In this document: positions 46,871-58,817 of the stretch, piece by piece | Layout of the letters: each line of letters opens with the position of its first letter | Position numbering within the stretch: the stretch's first letter is position 1 | NCBI GenBank assembly: GCA_011800155.1 | Contig: CM022371.1 | Location: 2,604,001 to 2,668,000, forward strand | Reading direction: 5' to 3' | Origin: Flammulina velutipes | Taxonomy: Eukaryota > Basidiomycota > Agaricomycetes > Agaricales > Physalacriaceae | Length of the DNA stretch: 64,000 bases | Notes under the pieces: model-generated | What the model was told of the DNA's origin: nothing | Seen by the model: the letters and a program-made list of their open reading frames with translations, nothing else | The model's database searches: none | Made by a program: the position numbers and the translations under genes

Positions 46871-48522
46871 ATGATCCAACAAATAAATACCCGACAACGC
46901 GGCTCGTCGTACACTACTCTCCCCATCGACGGACCAGACATTTGGAGTATCATGGCTGGGCAATGCAGAAGGTCTATTATCTTTCTGGGCTCACTCTGTG
47001 GCGAGCCATTAAACGCCGTGTTTTAGGACGTACTCTCTCGAAGTCATCCAGAATCCTCTGAGGGCGCGCATGTGCGGCTTTGGTGACAAGGTTGGCGTCC
47101 TACTGTTTCTTGGATATCTCCCATCTTAATATTCCCCGCTTTCAGGACAGACGACCGCTTGCTCCAGCTGCTGTCGCCAAAATGATTGTCTCAAATGAAG
47201 ATGGGAGTGTGGTCGACGAAAAGTACGTTTCTACCAGGATTAAAGCATGTATATTTATGAATACCACCAGGGAAGTGGATTGCTCGTTCTTTCTGTGTAC
47301 GGTTGATCTATGGTCTGGGGATGGAAAGCAGGAGATGAATCTTGTTCTACACCCGTCATCCTCAGACAGATACGTACCACCAAACCCACTTAAATCCACT
47401 GCCAGCAGCAGCACCGCTGGCTCTTCAAATCGGAAACAACGAGGACGTTCCTCGTCTGGCCAGCAGACACCGACACCCTCCCAGTCAGAACCAGTAAGTT
47501 TACAGCTCATGCCCAGTTGTCACCTGTAAACATCTCTTGTATAGCCCACTTCGGAAGCTCCTTCTCCCGTTTCTCCCCAGCAAGGATTTCCATTGCCACC
47601 TGCGTATTCCGCAGCGCCTCCCTCTGCAGACACGCCAACATGGGGCTACTCTGCCGAACGCAATAGCTCGTATCCATCTCTGCCTTCTATCCAAGCTTTT
47701 GGCGAAGGCTGGCAGCACCCACCGCCCGCCCAGGCGGAGAGCGAAATGGCTCCCTTCAGGCCATGGACTGCTGAACAGGGTCACGCACCGAGTCCTGTTG
47801 ATAACAAAGAAATGTCCTGGCCTGCGAGGGAGCAATCGGTCGACTTTGTACCTGCTCCACAACAGGGCAAGAGTGACCAGCGCCCGCTTCCACCGCTTCC
47901 CCGCCATACCTATACGCGCACCCTAGTGGGACCACTTTCCGCCAACGCGACCCTTCTGCAAGATGAGCACCGTAAGCCTGGAATATTCTTCTTGTTCCAG
48001 GATCTGTCCGTTCGTACCGAAGGTGATTATATTTAATGTTCCAGGTTGCAAAGGTGCTCATTCAACATTTAAAGGGACTTTCCGTCTACGAATGCGCTTA
48101 ATGAACATCGGCGCGTGAGTCATGAATGTTCAATCTAGTGCCTCGAATCTGACGAGACGAGTAGACCACCTGCTCCGGATTTTGGTGCCACATCTGTCCA
48201 CAAGAATGTTTCGCCTGTCTTAGCTCAGACGTTTACGGACCCATTCACCGTGTTCTCAGCTAAACGCTTTCCGGGTGTTCCAGGTACGATGTGGTGAGGT
48301 GACAGCTACAGCCCCGCTTACCGTTTACGCAAAACAGATACGACTGCGTTATCCATAGCATTCGGGAATCAAGGTCAGAAGCTCCCTCTCGTAAGTCTCG
48401 TCCTTTCTTGCCTCAGCCTGGATGTTTGGACTTAAGTCCGCCAGCGAAATCGTCATGGTTCGGGCAAACGCCGTCGACGTGGAAATAATTCTGGCTCGGA
48501 AGACGATTCTGACGGAGAGTAA
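46871..48522 (+). CDS. velB: Velvet-family regulator, VelB type
   Basis: Nuclear regulator of development and secondary metabolism. After the N-terminal exon (start 46871, MIQQINTRQRG), the velvet domain begins TYSLEVIQNPLRARMCGFGD and DRRPLAPAAVAKMIV, then DCSFFLCTVDLWSGDG. A disordered Pro/Ser/Gln-rich insertion of more than 100 residues (about 47390-47890) interrupts the domain, then TYTRTLVGPLSANATLL, GIFFLFQDLSVRTEGTFRLR and a C-terminal basic RNRHGSGKRRRRGNN, a likely nuclear localisation signal. The split velvet domain is the mark of VelB in ascomycetes. Last exon runs to TAA at 48520-48522. Confidence 0.88.
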
Positions 48523-48737
48523 TTGTTCTATTTTATTCTGCTTTCCCGTGCTGTTCACTTTGTTGTATCCCTTTTTAAGTATCTAGTGACTTTAATAACT
48601 ACCGCAAGCCGCAGTCGCGGCCTAATACCCTCCCCGTCACTTGGAGATGTCCGTAGTGGATCTAGGCAAGACTTTCTCTGCGGCCTCCAGTGTCTCCTTC
48701 CACACTTTCGCCTCGATCTCCTTCCCTTCGTCGGTTC

Positions 48738-49692
48738 CTAGGAATGGTAACTCCCTATCATCAACATGTCAGCGGATTCTCGAGAGTCTGCCGTGATAAT
48801 TACGCACGGTTGGATGCTGCCAGATGACACAAACTTCCCATGGACCTCCTTCCCACCTTGGACTGCGACCAAAACACCTTTGGCCCCATCTTCAGGTGAT
48901 TTCGCCGTTAATTTCCGTACAAGGACAGCGAATGGCTTTAAGAACCATGACAGAGTCTTATCGAAGTCTGTGTTGGTGTAGCCGGGGCAGGCATCGTTGA
49001 TGATGACTTCGTCTGAGCTGACGTGGCGAGCCAGCTTACGTATGAACGCACCAATTAGCAACTTGGTATCATTGTAGCGAAACCAGGCATGGTAGGTCTG
49101 TGGGCTGTTCATGTATTCAAACACGGACTGGGAAGTGGGAATGGGATCGGAACGGAAGTGACTGAAGGTCTGCATGACGGAGCTGACGATGGTGAGGTGC
49201 GAGGGGGACGAAGGTGACGACGATGCACGCAGAAGGGGCAGGAGATAGATCGCCAGGAGCGCAGTGGAGAGGTGATTTACCTGGAAGACCGTCTCGTTGT
49301 TCGTGTATGACGATGTAGTCCACGAGAAGACCTGGATCCCGGCTATCGACAACAATAATAAGCAGGAGAGCGTGAGACATGATGTGTGGCGTACCGTTTA
49401 GAAGGGCTATGTCCAGCTTTGGTATGTCGGCTAGGATAGCCCGCGAGAATGCTAATACAGAATCATGCGAAAGCATCTCTACTTCGTAGATCAAGATCTC
49501 CGGGGAGCCCTTCACTTCGGGATCTGCTAACAAGCTCTTGCGAGCTGCCTCTCCTTTCGCCTTGGTTCGTACACCAATAATAAGACGCGCCACACCATTG
49601 CGAAGAAGCTGCTGGGAGAGGGCGTAGCCGACTCCACTGGGAGAGTTGGCACCAGTCACTAGGGCTGTCTTTCCACTGTATACTGAAGACAT
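48738..49692 (-). CDS. Short-chain dehydrogenase/reductase
   Basis: Classical SDR. Start at 49692, MSSVYSGKTALVTGANSPSG, with the nucleotide-binding TGANSPSGVG (GxxxGxG), then LDIALLN-AGIQVF after an intron (49321-49397 or so), FQVNHLSTALLAI, LTIVSSVMQTF with the catalytic Ser, and YNDTK with the catalytic Tyr and Lys. PGYTNTDFDK follows, then the C-terminal stretch KGVLVAVQGGKEVHGKFV. The substrate is not clear; fungal members act on steroids, retinoid-like or polyketide substrates. An ATG at 49740 could extend it by 16 residues. Confidence 0.87.
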
Positions 49693-50152
49693 AAGTTTGT
49701 AAGGAAGACCAGTAGTAAGCATTCTCATGCCCCTTTTCAATTTATTCGAGCTCGGAAACAGTGCCGAGAGGCTCTCGGGGTCCCACTACTGCGTTAGGGT
49801 GATTGTGTGGCTGATTATCGTTCCTTACAGCACTCATTTCCACGATGAAAGTGCCCTGCAGAAAGATTCCAGACGACCCGAGACATGACGTTGTGTGGCG
49901 TTCGAGAAGTTACGCAAAGCGAATTTGAAGGTTCGAAACTATAGGATACTCATACGCATACCATGCAGTAGATTACTTTAACAAATGCGGTATACTTTTA
50001 CTAGCTAGACTAGATATACTACGCTCTTTCTACCCTTCTCGATAGAGTGACACCTGCCCTCGTCGGCACAACAAAAGGGATCACCAGACCCACGTACGAC
50101 TCGGAGGACATCGGCAGACTGCAATTGGAAACGAAAGCGCCTCATCATCCGA
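49693..50152. other. Promoter of SDR and 3' flank of PPR gene
   Basis: No gene. Contains a TGTGGCG core near 49893. Confidence 0.45.
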
Positions 50153-53100
50153 CTATCTCGACATAACCGACTGGTAGTACTTCTGATCGAACCGTGCTTG
50201 AGCAAGTCGGCGATGCTCCCTCACCTCCCACTGAGTGACGGCCTGGTAAGCATCTGGGTACTGATCCTGAAGTGAGGAAAGAAGCACAGACGCTTCCTCA
50301 CGCTCCTGCGCTAGATCCATACGAGAACGGGGAGGTATCTCGCTGGGGAGTTCATGGAGGTTCATCGCCTCCCGAAGCATCCCTTCCCGAAGGCGGACGA
50401 CGATCATGAGCAACGCGGTCAGCGTCACTTGATGAGGTGCCCAGTAGTTCCATCCCGGCGATATCTGTTGAAGGAGGTACAACGGCAAGGCCAAGTCGCT
50501 ATCCTCCTCGGCGGGGAAGATGTCCAAGTTACCAAGGTGCCATTTATTCGCCCTAACTTCGAAGCGACGTTGCCTTGCGCTGGTAGCTCGTTGGAGAGGA
50601 GGATCTGAAGGAGACAGAGGTTTGAGGCCCAAAACTTCATCGTCGAAAATGAGCGGAGATGCTGGTTCCTTGTCGCGACTGCGCCTCAAAGTCTTGAACT
50701 TCCGACCGAAAGGCAGAATCACCTTCTCAAGAATCTCGAAGGCACGCTCGATCTCTCCTGCTCGAACGAGGGCGAGGACAAGGTGGTTGTAGTTGTGCGA
50801 GTTGAACATCAATCCGGCTTCCTGGAAAGATTTCCAGACAGCCGCCACATCGGAGAAGCGTTGCGCAGCCGAAAGGGCGTCGATATAGATGGAGAGCGGG
50901 ATACAGAGGTAGTCAGCCTGAACACGACGAGGAGGCTGACCAGGAGAGACCAAGGCTTCGTCTGTGACCATTATCTCCGTCTGTCTCAGGCCTAGCTCGA
51001 AGATATGTGGCCACAGCGCTACAGCGCCAGAGATGTGCTGTGTTCGACGATACGCGTCCAACAATGCCGTTAAGGTCCCCACTGTCGGCTCTCCGCCCTT
51101 CTCCAACATCTCCCCAAAGATTCGTTCCACGTCCTCCGGCTGTTGCTTCCTTGAGTATGCCCACATAAGAGGAGCGTAAATGTGGTCGATCGATGTCTTC
51201 CCGTGCCACGGTATGACCTCCCATCCTCGTTCTTTCACTGGCGTGGATATAATCTCCTTGATGAATTCCTCTGCCAACGCGATATTATTGACCTGTGTGT
51301 CCAGCGCGTAAGACCTGAGAATCTCCACAAACGTGATTGATGTTGGGCTAATGCCACGAGAAATCATCGAATCGTAGATTTCCTTCCCGCGTTCCCGCTT
51401 TCCCGCGCGCAAGTATCCAGCCATCATGATCGTCATGGCATACACTGTGATCTCCATATGTTCCTCCCAGGTTGCGGAAAGCTGGTCCATCTCCTCGAAC
51501 AGCACTTTCGCCAAGTTCATCATCCCGTTATCACAAGCTGCCTGAATGACGAGCGCGTACGTATAGCGATCAGGCTGTACCCTTGACTGCTTGACCTTTT
51601 CGAAGAGACGCATAATGGTGGAAAAGGAGACACCGATGGAGACGTACGCCTTAAAGAGGGTGTTGTAGACTTCGAGAGTAGGATCGATCTTTCGCGTGAA
51701 GGTCATGTAGTCGAAGGTCCGGATGACTCCATGCCACGAACCAGCTTCGACGTGAGCGTTCATCAAGGCGGTGATCATACGTCGGTGAGGAACGACGCCG
51801 TGCTGCATGGCCTGCTTATACATGAGCTCAGCAGATACGGGGTCTCGTCGTCGTGCCAGGGACGTGATGACAGTCGTGTAGGTTGCCGCCGTTGGTGCTA
51901 TACCAGCATTCTTCATTTGTGTCAGACCCAACATGATAGATTCCAAGTCGCCTTTCTTGGCGAACGCCTCAAGTGACATAGTAAAGATGTGGACGTTGGC
52001 CTTGATTTTGGCGGTGGCCATGACCTCGAGCCAGTCATTGAGCCCAGCGATATCCCCAGCCTGAACATAGGCAAAGAGAACGGCTGTGTAATGGTGTGAC
52101 CGAGGGCTATTGAGACGCTTAGAGTGGCCGTTACGGTATGTGACCATGGGGTAGAACTTGTCGAAGAGCTCGCGAACCTCGAAAATAAGACCTTTGGTAG
52201 CGTATGCGCGAAGGAGATTGGCGCGATCCTCGCGAGTCACCAATTTGAGCCCTTCCAGCCGATCGTAGACTTCATGAGCACGGTCGTAATCTCCATCATG
52301 AGCGAAAAGATAGAGGCCGGTGGAGAGGTAGGCCTTATCTTCCAAACCGGGATCTAGGAGCTTGAAAGAGTATTTGGCAGGACCCATGGCATCATGTTTC
52401 ACGAGCGAACGGATGAGCATCAGGTGGACATATCGGTGCGGTAACCTCTCGCGTTCTTCCATGAAACGAAGGATATGATAGGCCTGGATATGCCGGGCTC
52501 GTGAGCACAAAGCTTGAATGAGGAGCTCCCCCGCAGCCTGCTGATAGACATCCTTTAGACTTCTCAGGACATCCACCGGTCGCTGGGCTTTGGAGAGAAT
52601 ACCATGGATGGCTGATCGGAACGCCAGAACATCTTCATCGATGGCGTCTGCCGTTACGAGACCTTCTGAGAAGCCAAGTTCCCGGGCCACATCCATGGAG
52701 GTCAAGTATTCTCCAATGATTCTCCACTCGCCGACGATGAAATTAATCATCTCTGTAGATACACCTTCATCTCGATGAAGCATGAACGACAGAATGGCTT
52801 CATAGACGAGGAAGAGCTCGGCCCGAGGCGTTTCGGGGAGACGTGTGCGTAGTGAGAGGGCGTCGTGGAGCTGGTTCATTGCCTCAGATAGGTTCCCTTG
52901 AAGGACACGAGATTTGGCGAATAGGCAACGATGCCTATAGGCAAAGGGGGACGGGGACACTATCCGAGATGATGTATACTCTAGCAGCTCTATTAGGCGA
53001 TCTGCCCAAATGTGTACATTCTTCTGGAGGAGTAATGGTGCGCTGCGCTCAGTGCTCTCGACGACGCGTTGGGCAAGCGAAAGAAGAACGTCTACACCAA

Positions 53101-53777
53101 CCATGTCTAGTGCGTTGTGTCCAGCCACCGCTGTGTAGGAGTTCCAAGCGTGCCGTCGAGCTTCAGAGTCGAAGGGACGGGTTTCGAGGGCGTCCTCGAG
53201 TGCACGCAAGGCTTTAGCTAGGAAGTCTGGCGGCGTAGATGGTTGTGGGATATATGAGGTTGACGCGACATTGCCAGGCTCTCCAGAATCAGAGGGCGCC
53301 GTTGGGTCTGGCCTGGACGACGCGCCGGGCTCAGATATTCCCGAGACATGGCGGCGCTGTCCAGATATTCGAAGCGGTGTATGTCGCGAGGAATATCGGT
53401 GTATAGTGGGGGGTATGCGTTTAAGAGATGGTCTGCGCGACGGCAGATCTTCAGAGTGCCGTTCTAAAGTTGAATGAGCTCCTGTTGACTTGGCCATAGC
53501 TTTCAGACTCACTTGAGCACACAAAATGGTGTCTAGCCGCTGTGCACGACCATTCGTGACACTGAGCAAGTGGGCTCGATGGACATCCGTACAACTCCTG
53601 GAACCCGGTCGCTTTTGCCTTTCCCTTGTCTCGTGTTACGCGTCGCGGTTGCGGACTGAAGAAATCTGGGCCAACGTTATGTCGAGCAGAGCGCTTCACT
53701 GATAATGCTGCAGCATTGAACGCAGGCGAATGTCCTATGGGATGATGGAAGAGAATGGATGCGACCGGTTCCAGCAT
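50153..53777 (-). CDS. Large pentatricopeptide-repeat (PPR) protein, mitochondrial
   Basis: RNA-binding PPR protein of about 1,100-1,200 residues, very likely in mitochondrial RNA maturation or translation. The bulk is a single long frame with many PPR units, e.g. TLEVYNTLFKAYVSIGVSF, DRYTYALVIQAACDNGMMNL, THEVYDRLEGLKLVTRED and SHNYNHLVLALVRAGEIERA, ending MSR. The first codon of that frame is a TTG. An ATG at 53497 (MAKSTGAHS) is usable, but a second exon upstream, starting MLEPVASILFHHPIGHSPAF at 53777, gives a far better presequence and joins in frame through a GTGAGT donor and CAACAG acceptor. That intron (53475-53505 region) would be only 31 nt. Start therefore set at 53777. Confidence 0.85.
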
Positions 53778-54082
53778 ATACGACGCCCAGTGCCAGACGA
53801 CGCTATCTGAACGCATATAGTCAGCAAATACCGCGAATATGCGCGCTCGACGACGACCAACCTTTGCTCGGGAATGAATGACTTGCAGCTGAGCGTTATG
53901 TTAGAAAAAGTTGGCTTGCCTCGTCCCGTGCCGACGGCGGGGGGCCCAGACCATTGTCCTCCGATCCAGACACATACAAACAGCGCGCCCAATCGCTGAT
54001 CGATCTTACCAAGTTCAATCCCTCCATTCTACTCACGGTCCAACCACAACTAGTTTCCCATAGCACCGGCGCACTGCTTACC
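53778..54082. other. Divergent promoter of PPR and GNAT genes
   Basis: No gene seen. Confidence 0.45.
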
Positions 54083-54781
54083 ATGTCTGTACCAAACCAC
54101 GAAATTATCATAGCCTCATCAGAGGATCTTATCCAGCAATGCTATGACGTCCGCATAAAGGTCTTCCATCTCGAGCAAGGCTTCCCTCTTGAAACAGAAA
54201 TAGACAGGTCGGCGTCCATTCCCGTCCCCAATTTTAGCCTCCTCGCTGAAACGCCACAAGCTACGATCCCGAGGCCACTCATTTTCTCCTCCGACTCCTC
54301 CCCTCTCTCGAGCCCATTGGTACTATCCGGGGATTAAAGCTATCTCGGCCATCGCACTATAAGCTCACTAGGCTTGCCATCTTAAAGGAATACCGGCAAT
54401 TCAAGTTCGGTCGGGAGCTCGTTTTGAGGTTCCATGACTGGGCCAAAGCTGACGCTATCGCTCATAAAACATCGGACGATGACGTGGCTGTCCTCATCAG
54501 TCATTCACAGATTTATGTCAAAGGATTTTATGCTAGGTCAGCTCACATCCCCGTGTATAGCGTTCCTAGGCGGCCACTGACTCGTCCTTTCTCCTTACCA
54601 GGTTTGGTTATGTCCCCGAGGTCAGTAGCAGCAGTCTGTTCGGCGCCTTTAGTGATTACTGATTGCATGGCCTCATGGCTATCCTTTCCATTAGGGAGAA
54701 GAGTTTGATGAAGACGGCGATCCTCACCAAAAGATGGTTCTTAGAATTCCCCTCGCTGAGCCAACAGATGGTTCTGAATGA
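54083..54781 (+). CDS. GNAT-family N-acetyltransferase
   Basis: Acetyl-CoA-dependent transferase. Start at 54083 (MSVPNHEIIIASSEDLIQQC), then YDVRIKVFHLEQGFPLETEI, after an intron (54206 to about 54270) ATHFLLRLLPSLEPIGTIRG-LKLSRPSHYKLTRLAIL, then the acetyl-CoA loop EYRQFKFGRELV, HSQIYVKGFYARFGYVPE, and after another intron GEEFDEDGDPHQKMVLRIPL, a common fungal ending. Stop TGA at 54779-54781. The acceptor could be a small amine or a protein terminus; the sequence does not say. Confidence 0.87.
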
Positions 54782-55076
54782 ATTCAGATTTATTCATCAG
54801 AAAAAGACTAGAGATACATGGGGTGAGGGGCGAAGTCATTATGGTACTATATACATAATTGATAGCAATGTCCAGCTGCAACAATGTTCAAAGGAGCAAT
54901 ATGCGAATGACACTAAAATAGCAAGATAAAGAAAAGGTCGTTCAAGTGACTACGATAATAGCAAGGGCATAAGAGGGGTCGTAAAACCGTGCATGAACCG
55001 CACGATAACATAAATAATGAAGCATAGATCGAAGAAGATTGAAAGCGAAAATGATATCGAAAGAATAAAAGAAAGT

Positions 55077-57040
55077 CTACCGTCTGTAGCGGTTGCGGTC
55101 GTCATCAGTAGCAAACCCGTCGCTCTCACTCTCAGAGTCCATCTTGAGATGACCAAACATCGGGCTTCCAGGCAAGATGCTAAAGTTGATAGTCGTCCCA
55201 AGGGCAGGGGTCCCCTCCTCGTACAGCCTTCGCGCAGCTTCGTACTCCATCTTCTCCTGCTCTGCTTGAGCGAGGAACGGCTGCCAAGTACCCGGATGAG
55301 AAAAGGATATCAATTATAACACAGCAACGCACCTTCCGCTCGTCATCGGTCATCGAACGCCATTTCGCAGCAGCCAGAACACTCTGTTTGGTCGTCTCCG
55401 ACTCATCTCCAAAAATCTCTTGAACCAGCTGCGGACTAGCCCGAATGCGTTGCAAGAACATGAAGTAAGCAGATAGCGGCTTCTTCGGTGCATTCGGATC
55501 CTTGATGTTACTCTTGCGCGATTTGCCTGCCTTGCGCTGAGCCGCACGGAAGGCATTCTCGCGCTTGATGTCGTCCGGTGTCAGAGTACGCATGTAAGCC
55601 GACAGCTCCCTCTCTCTAGCTTCCTTCATAGCCTGAGAACGTCGTTTATATGGCTATTCCACGGAAATTAAGGAAGGAAAGAAAAAGACAGTCACAAAGT
55701 CAGAATGACGTCAAATAATGGACGTTTGCCACATACCTCTTTCTCTTCTACAGTAAGCCCCGCATATTCTTGCCCAGCTTCTTTGGCAGCTTGAGCGACG
55801 TTGAGTTTACGTGTGTTAGTTGCCTGCTGTCGTTGGATCCAGTCCGTAAAGTACAGCTGCCACGCAGATGGCGCAAGCTTCGGCGGTCGGATGACGGACT
55901 TCAATGGTACTATTGTTAAGTTGTCAAGTGAGTTCATGAGTCAGTCAGCGTGAGATGACACGTACGAGTATCCGTATCCTTATCTTTGCTTGCTACGCCT
56001 TCTGGATCTGATATCTTTCGCTTCCGACGCACAGTTGCATCACGGTCATTCATCGCGTTCCCGATGCTTGACTCGGCTTTCCCAGTGCTGTAACCGCGCG
56101 CCATTTGGGGTGGTATGCCAAAAGGGGGTGCGCTTGACGATTGGAAGGCATTGACGGGCGAAGCGCTGTCGCGTCCGGGGATACGTAGGCGATGTGGGGA
56201 GGACAGGGGCGAGTGTCGACGGACAGGTGAGCGCGACGACGCGGCGCGGGTATGTAGCTTTGGTGACTCAGACTCCCAAAGCTGCGTAGCCCAGCTTGGC
56301 GTAGCGATGGATATCTCACTCGGAGATATTGAGTCGACCCGCGGCCTTTCAAAGGTACGCAGGCCTTCCTCGTAAGATATTGGTGAGGCAGAAGACGGTA
56401 AAGGGTGGAGGGCGGCAAAGGTGGAAGGGGAATAGACGTTGTTGTGAACTGGGAAACAAGATCTGTTGACGGGGTATGGAAATTGGGGGGATTGCGACTG
56501 GGGAGACGCGGGAATAGGGATGGGTGACGATGGGGAGGGGATATCTGTATCGTGGACCCAATTGGAGAGGTATAGATCGTTGTTAAACGAAGGAGACTCG
56601 TTGATTCCGTCCGGGGAGTAGAACGGGGGATCGAACAAGTTGTCGGTGGAGGTGGAAGGGGGGTCGAATGCATAACAGGCCGACGACATGTCGAGCTGGG
56701 GCTTTACATCGAGATCCATGTTGGGGATGTCCCACATAGTGTCGGGATATGCCTGCTCATTGAAGGACACGTCGTCAAAGTCGAAAAGCATAGGGTCCGC
56801 GTCCATCATCTGAACGTCAGAGAGATATGGGGTGAACGGAGGGATTTTCCGACGGGGCAGAGTGGGGACGGGCATGGTGGTATGGGGGGAAAGAGGAAGG
56901 GTAAGATCAACGACACGGGAGAGCCGTTTAATAGTACGTGGCGCAGTCACAGTAGGGGAGCACCGGGCTGAGCAAAACGCCCTGAAGTGACGGACGCTGA
57001 GCTTAAGAGGAGCCCGGAGCGGCCGTCGGATTGTTGCCAT
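55077..57040 (-). CDS. Tandem HMG-box protein with a mitochondrial-like N-terminus
   Basis: Two HMG boxes in the C-terminal third: box A begins RPPKLAPSAWQLYFTDWIQR and continues across introns to YKRRSQAMKEARERELSAYM; box B is KDPNAPKKPLSAYFMFLQRI to RKPFLAQAEQEKMEYEAARR. The N-terminal half (about 56000-56870) is a disordered Ser/Pro-rich region with acidic patches. The first 40 residues, MATIRRPLRAPLKLSVRHFR and on, look like a matrix targeting sequence (Arg-rich, no acids). An in-frame ATG at 56875 would give a version without it. TFAM/Abf2-like mitochondrial function, nuclear transcription factor, or both, cannot be told. Stop at 55077. Confidence 0.85.
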
Positions 57041-57686
57041 TCCTGTATGTTACTGATTCATGTCGAGTCAGCCACGATAAAAGAGCCAAGAAGCCATTCC
57101 GAGAGTGCTTCTCACCTGTTGAGATGGGATCTCTATCTGGCAATTACGGCGGCACTTTGGGTACAAATTGACAGTCGATATGTTGGTGTCCGGAGTCGTG
57201 GCTAGATCCAAGATAAAGGTCCGATGTCCACAAACTATGATACTCGAAAAGGTCCCAGGCCGTTCCGACACCTGTCCGACTTGTTTTCCCAATAGAAACG
57301 GGCCAATCCAGTAAATTCCGAAGCAATTTCCGAAGGCTGTGCTTGCGCTCTGCCAGATGCTTAACAGTTCGCTGACAGACTAAAGCCAAAGACTGATGCG
57401 CCGTGCTCAAAAAAATAACAGTGGCTGAAACTGGACGGAAGAAGAAAAAGAGCAGGTTACCCTCCGTTTCCCACGATTCCTGAATTTGGTACCTCGGATC
57501 CTAATCTGCGGAACCATTTGCTCGATTGTCCTCCGGAACCTTGTTCGAGGCAGTCATCTTCAGCTATTTATTACACACACACACGTAGCTCGTTGATGGT
57601 GAACACATGAGTCTCTCTTCGCTTAATGCGTAGTGCAGAATGGAAGGTACATTATCCTCTAGCTTCACACTACCATATCCACTCGT
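57041..57686. other. Intergenic between HMG gene and NDUFA13
   Basis: No gene supported. A minus-strand frame at about 57144-57410 shows no family features. Contains a short CA microsatellite. Confidence 0.45.
57573..57584. repeat. (AC)6 microsatellite
   Basis: Six AC dinucleotides in the intergenic region. Confidence 0.7.
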
Positions 57687-58386
57687 CTATCGAATGTCAA
57701 TCCGTGGAGACTCATACTTTGAGTTGTGGTAGACACTTTTGCCAGCCTGTGGGACAATATGAGTACCCGTTAGCGATTAGAAGAATCCAAGGGAAAGAGG
57801 ACGGATCGCGAATCAATCACCGCATCTCGTCATGTAATTATGAAAAAGAGAACTCACCTCCCAACCGGGGACATCCTTCATGATAGCCTTCTCCATGGCC
57901 ACGTCGGCCTGTCGACGATGGTAGGCGGCACGATCGCCCTCGGCTACAATGAGCGGGACAAGATGGATCCTAGACCAGACCTTCTCGCGCTCAAGTTCCC
58001 TAAGAAGAGTATGGGATGAGCTACGGTCCGATATCCCAGTAGAGCAGGACAGGTGAGAAGATAACATGAATGTACTGGCGGCCGGATCTCCTAAACGGAC
58101 GATACCCCCACGTTTATCGACGAGCACGCCCAAATGGAACACGTTCAACAGCCAGCTGACACGCGGTGCTATTAGAGAGCAAGCATAGGACAACTTACCG
58201 TTTCTCGAGATTGCTTTGTCCGACCTTGTAAAAGCCGTAGGCGGACATAGCGGCGACGCCGAGAAGAATGGTAAGTGCCCCAGGACCCTTGAAAGGCAGA
58301 TTGCGCTTGTACTTGATTTCAGCGAAACCACCCGCTGGGGGCAAGTCTCTGCAAACATGTGGGTCAAACCGGTATGGAGAAAGCAT
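57687..58386 (-). CDS. NADH:ubiquinone oxidoreductase subunit NDUFA13 (GRIM-19, B16.6)
   Basis: Accessory subunit of mitochondrial complex I. Key stretch RDLPPAGGFAEIKYKRNLPF (family 'DMPPPGGY-I-YKRNLP'), then a single TM, ALTILLGVAAMSAYGFYKVG, EREKVWSRIHLVPLIVAEGD, MKDVPGWE, and after an intron AGKSVYHNSKYESPRIDIR with the stop TAG at 57687-57689. Two or three introns. The start is taken at 58386 (MLSPYRFDPH) but an acceptor TTTGCAG just before the RDLPP block means the real first exon could lie farther upstream. NDUFS8 of the same complex lies 4 kb away. Confidence 0.88.
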
Positions 58387-58817
58387 AATACATACTGCCT
58401 GTAAGGAATGGACACTAGAAGGAGAGGAATGGATCAGAAGAAATGAGACGGAGACCTGAAATAAACGACTTGCTCTGTTGCTGTCGGGATGATGATGGTT
58501 TCTTAAAGAGAGCAGTATTACACGTGACTGAACAGGGGTGATAAATGAAGGGGAGTAAATTGCAATCGTACTTGAGGTGAATGCATGTTTAGCGGCAGGG
58601 AAAGATCGAGGGTGGAAAACATTGAAGGACGGAATAGTTTTCAAGAAGAGAATGCGCAGATAAAAAGACACGCGAGTAAGGAGGTCGAACGACTGCCTAA
58701 AAAGGAAAGAGTTTGGAAAGGAATTCAACGCCATCGCAAATAACGAGGTTTGGCGCCGAAAACATCAGGTGCCAGCAATCTGGCCCTGCTCGTCGTCCTT
58801 TTTTCTTTCGCACCACC
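58387..58817. other. Divergent promoter of NDUFA13 and INO80-F-like gene
   Basis: No additional gene seen, apart from a possible non-coding first exon of NDUFA13. Confidence 0.4.

Noticed and set aside
57144..57410. Minus-strand frame starting MSTAHQSLALVCQR
   Set aside because: No family features, codon bias unlike neighbours, and no supporting splice sites; it lies in the promoter of the HMG gene.
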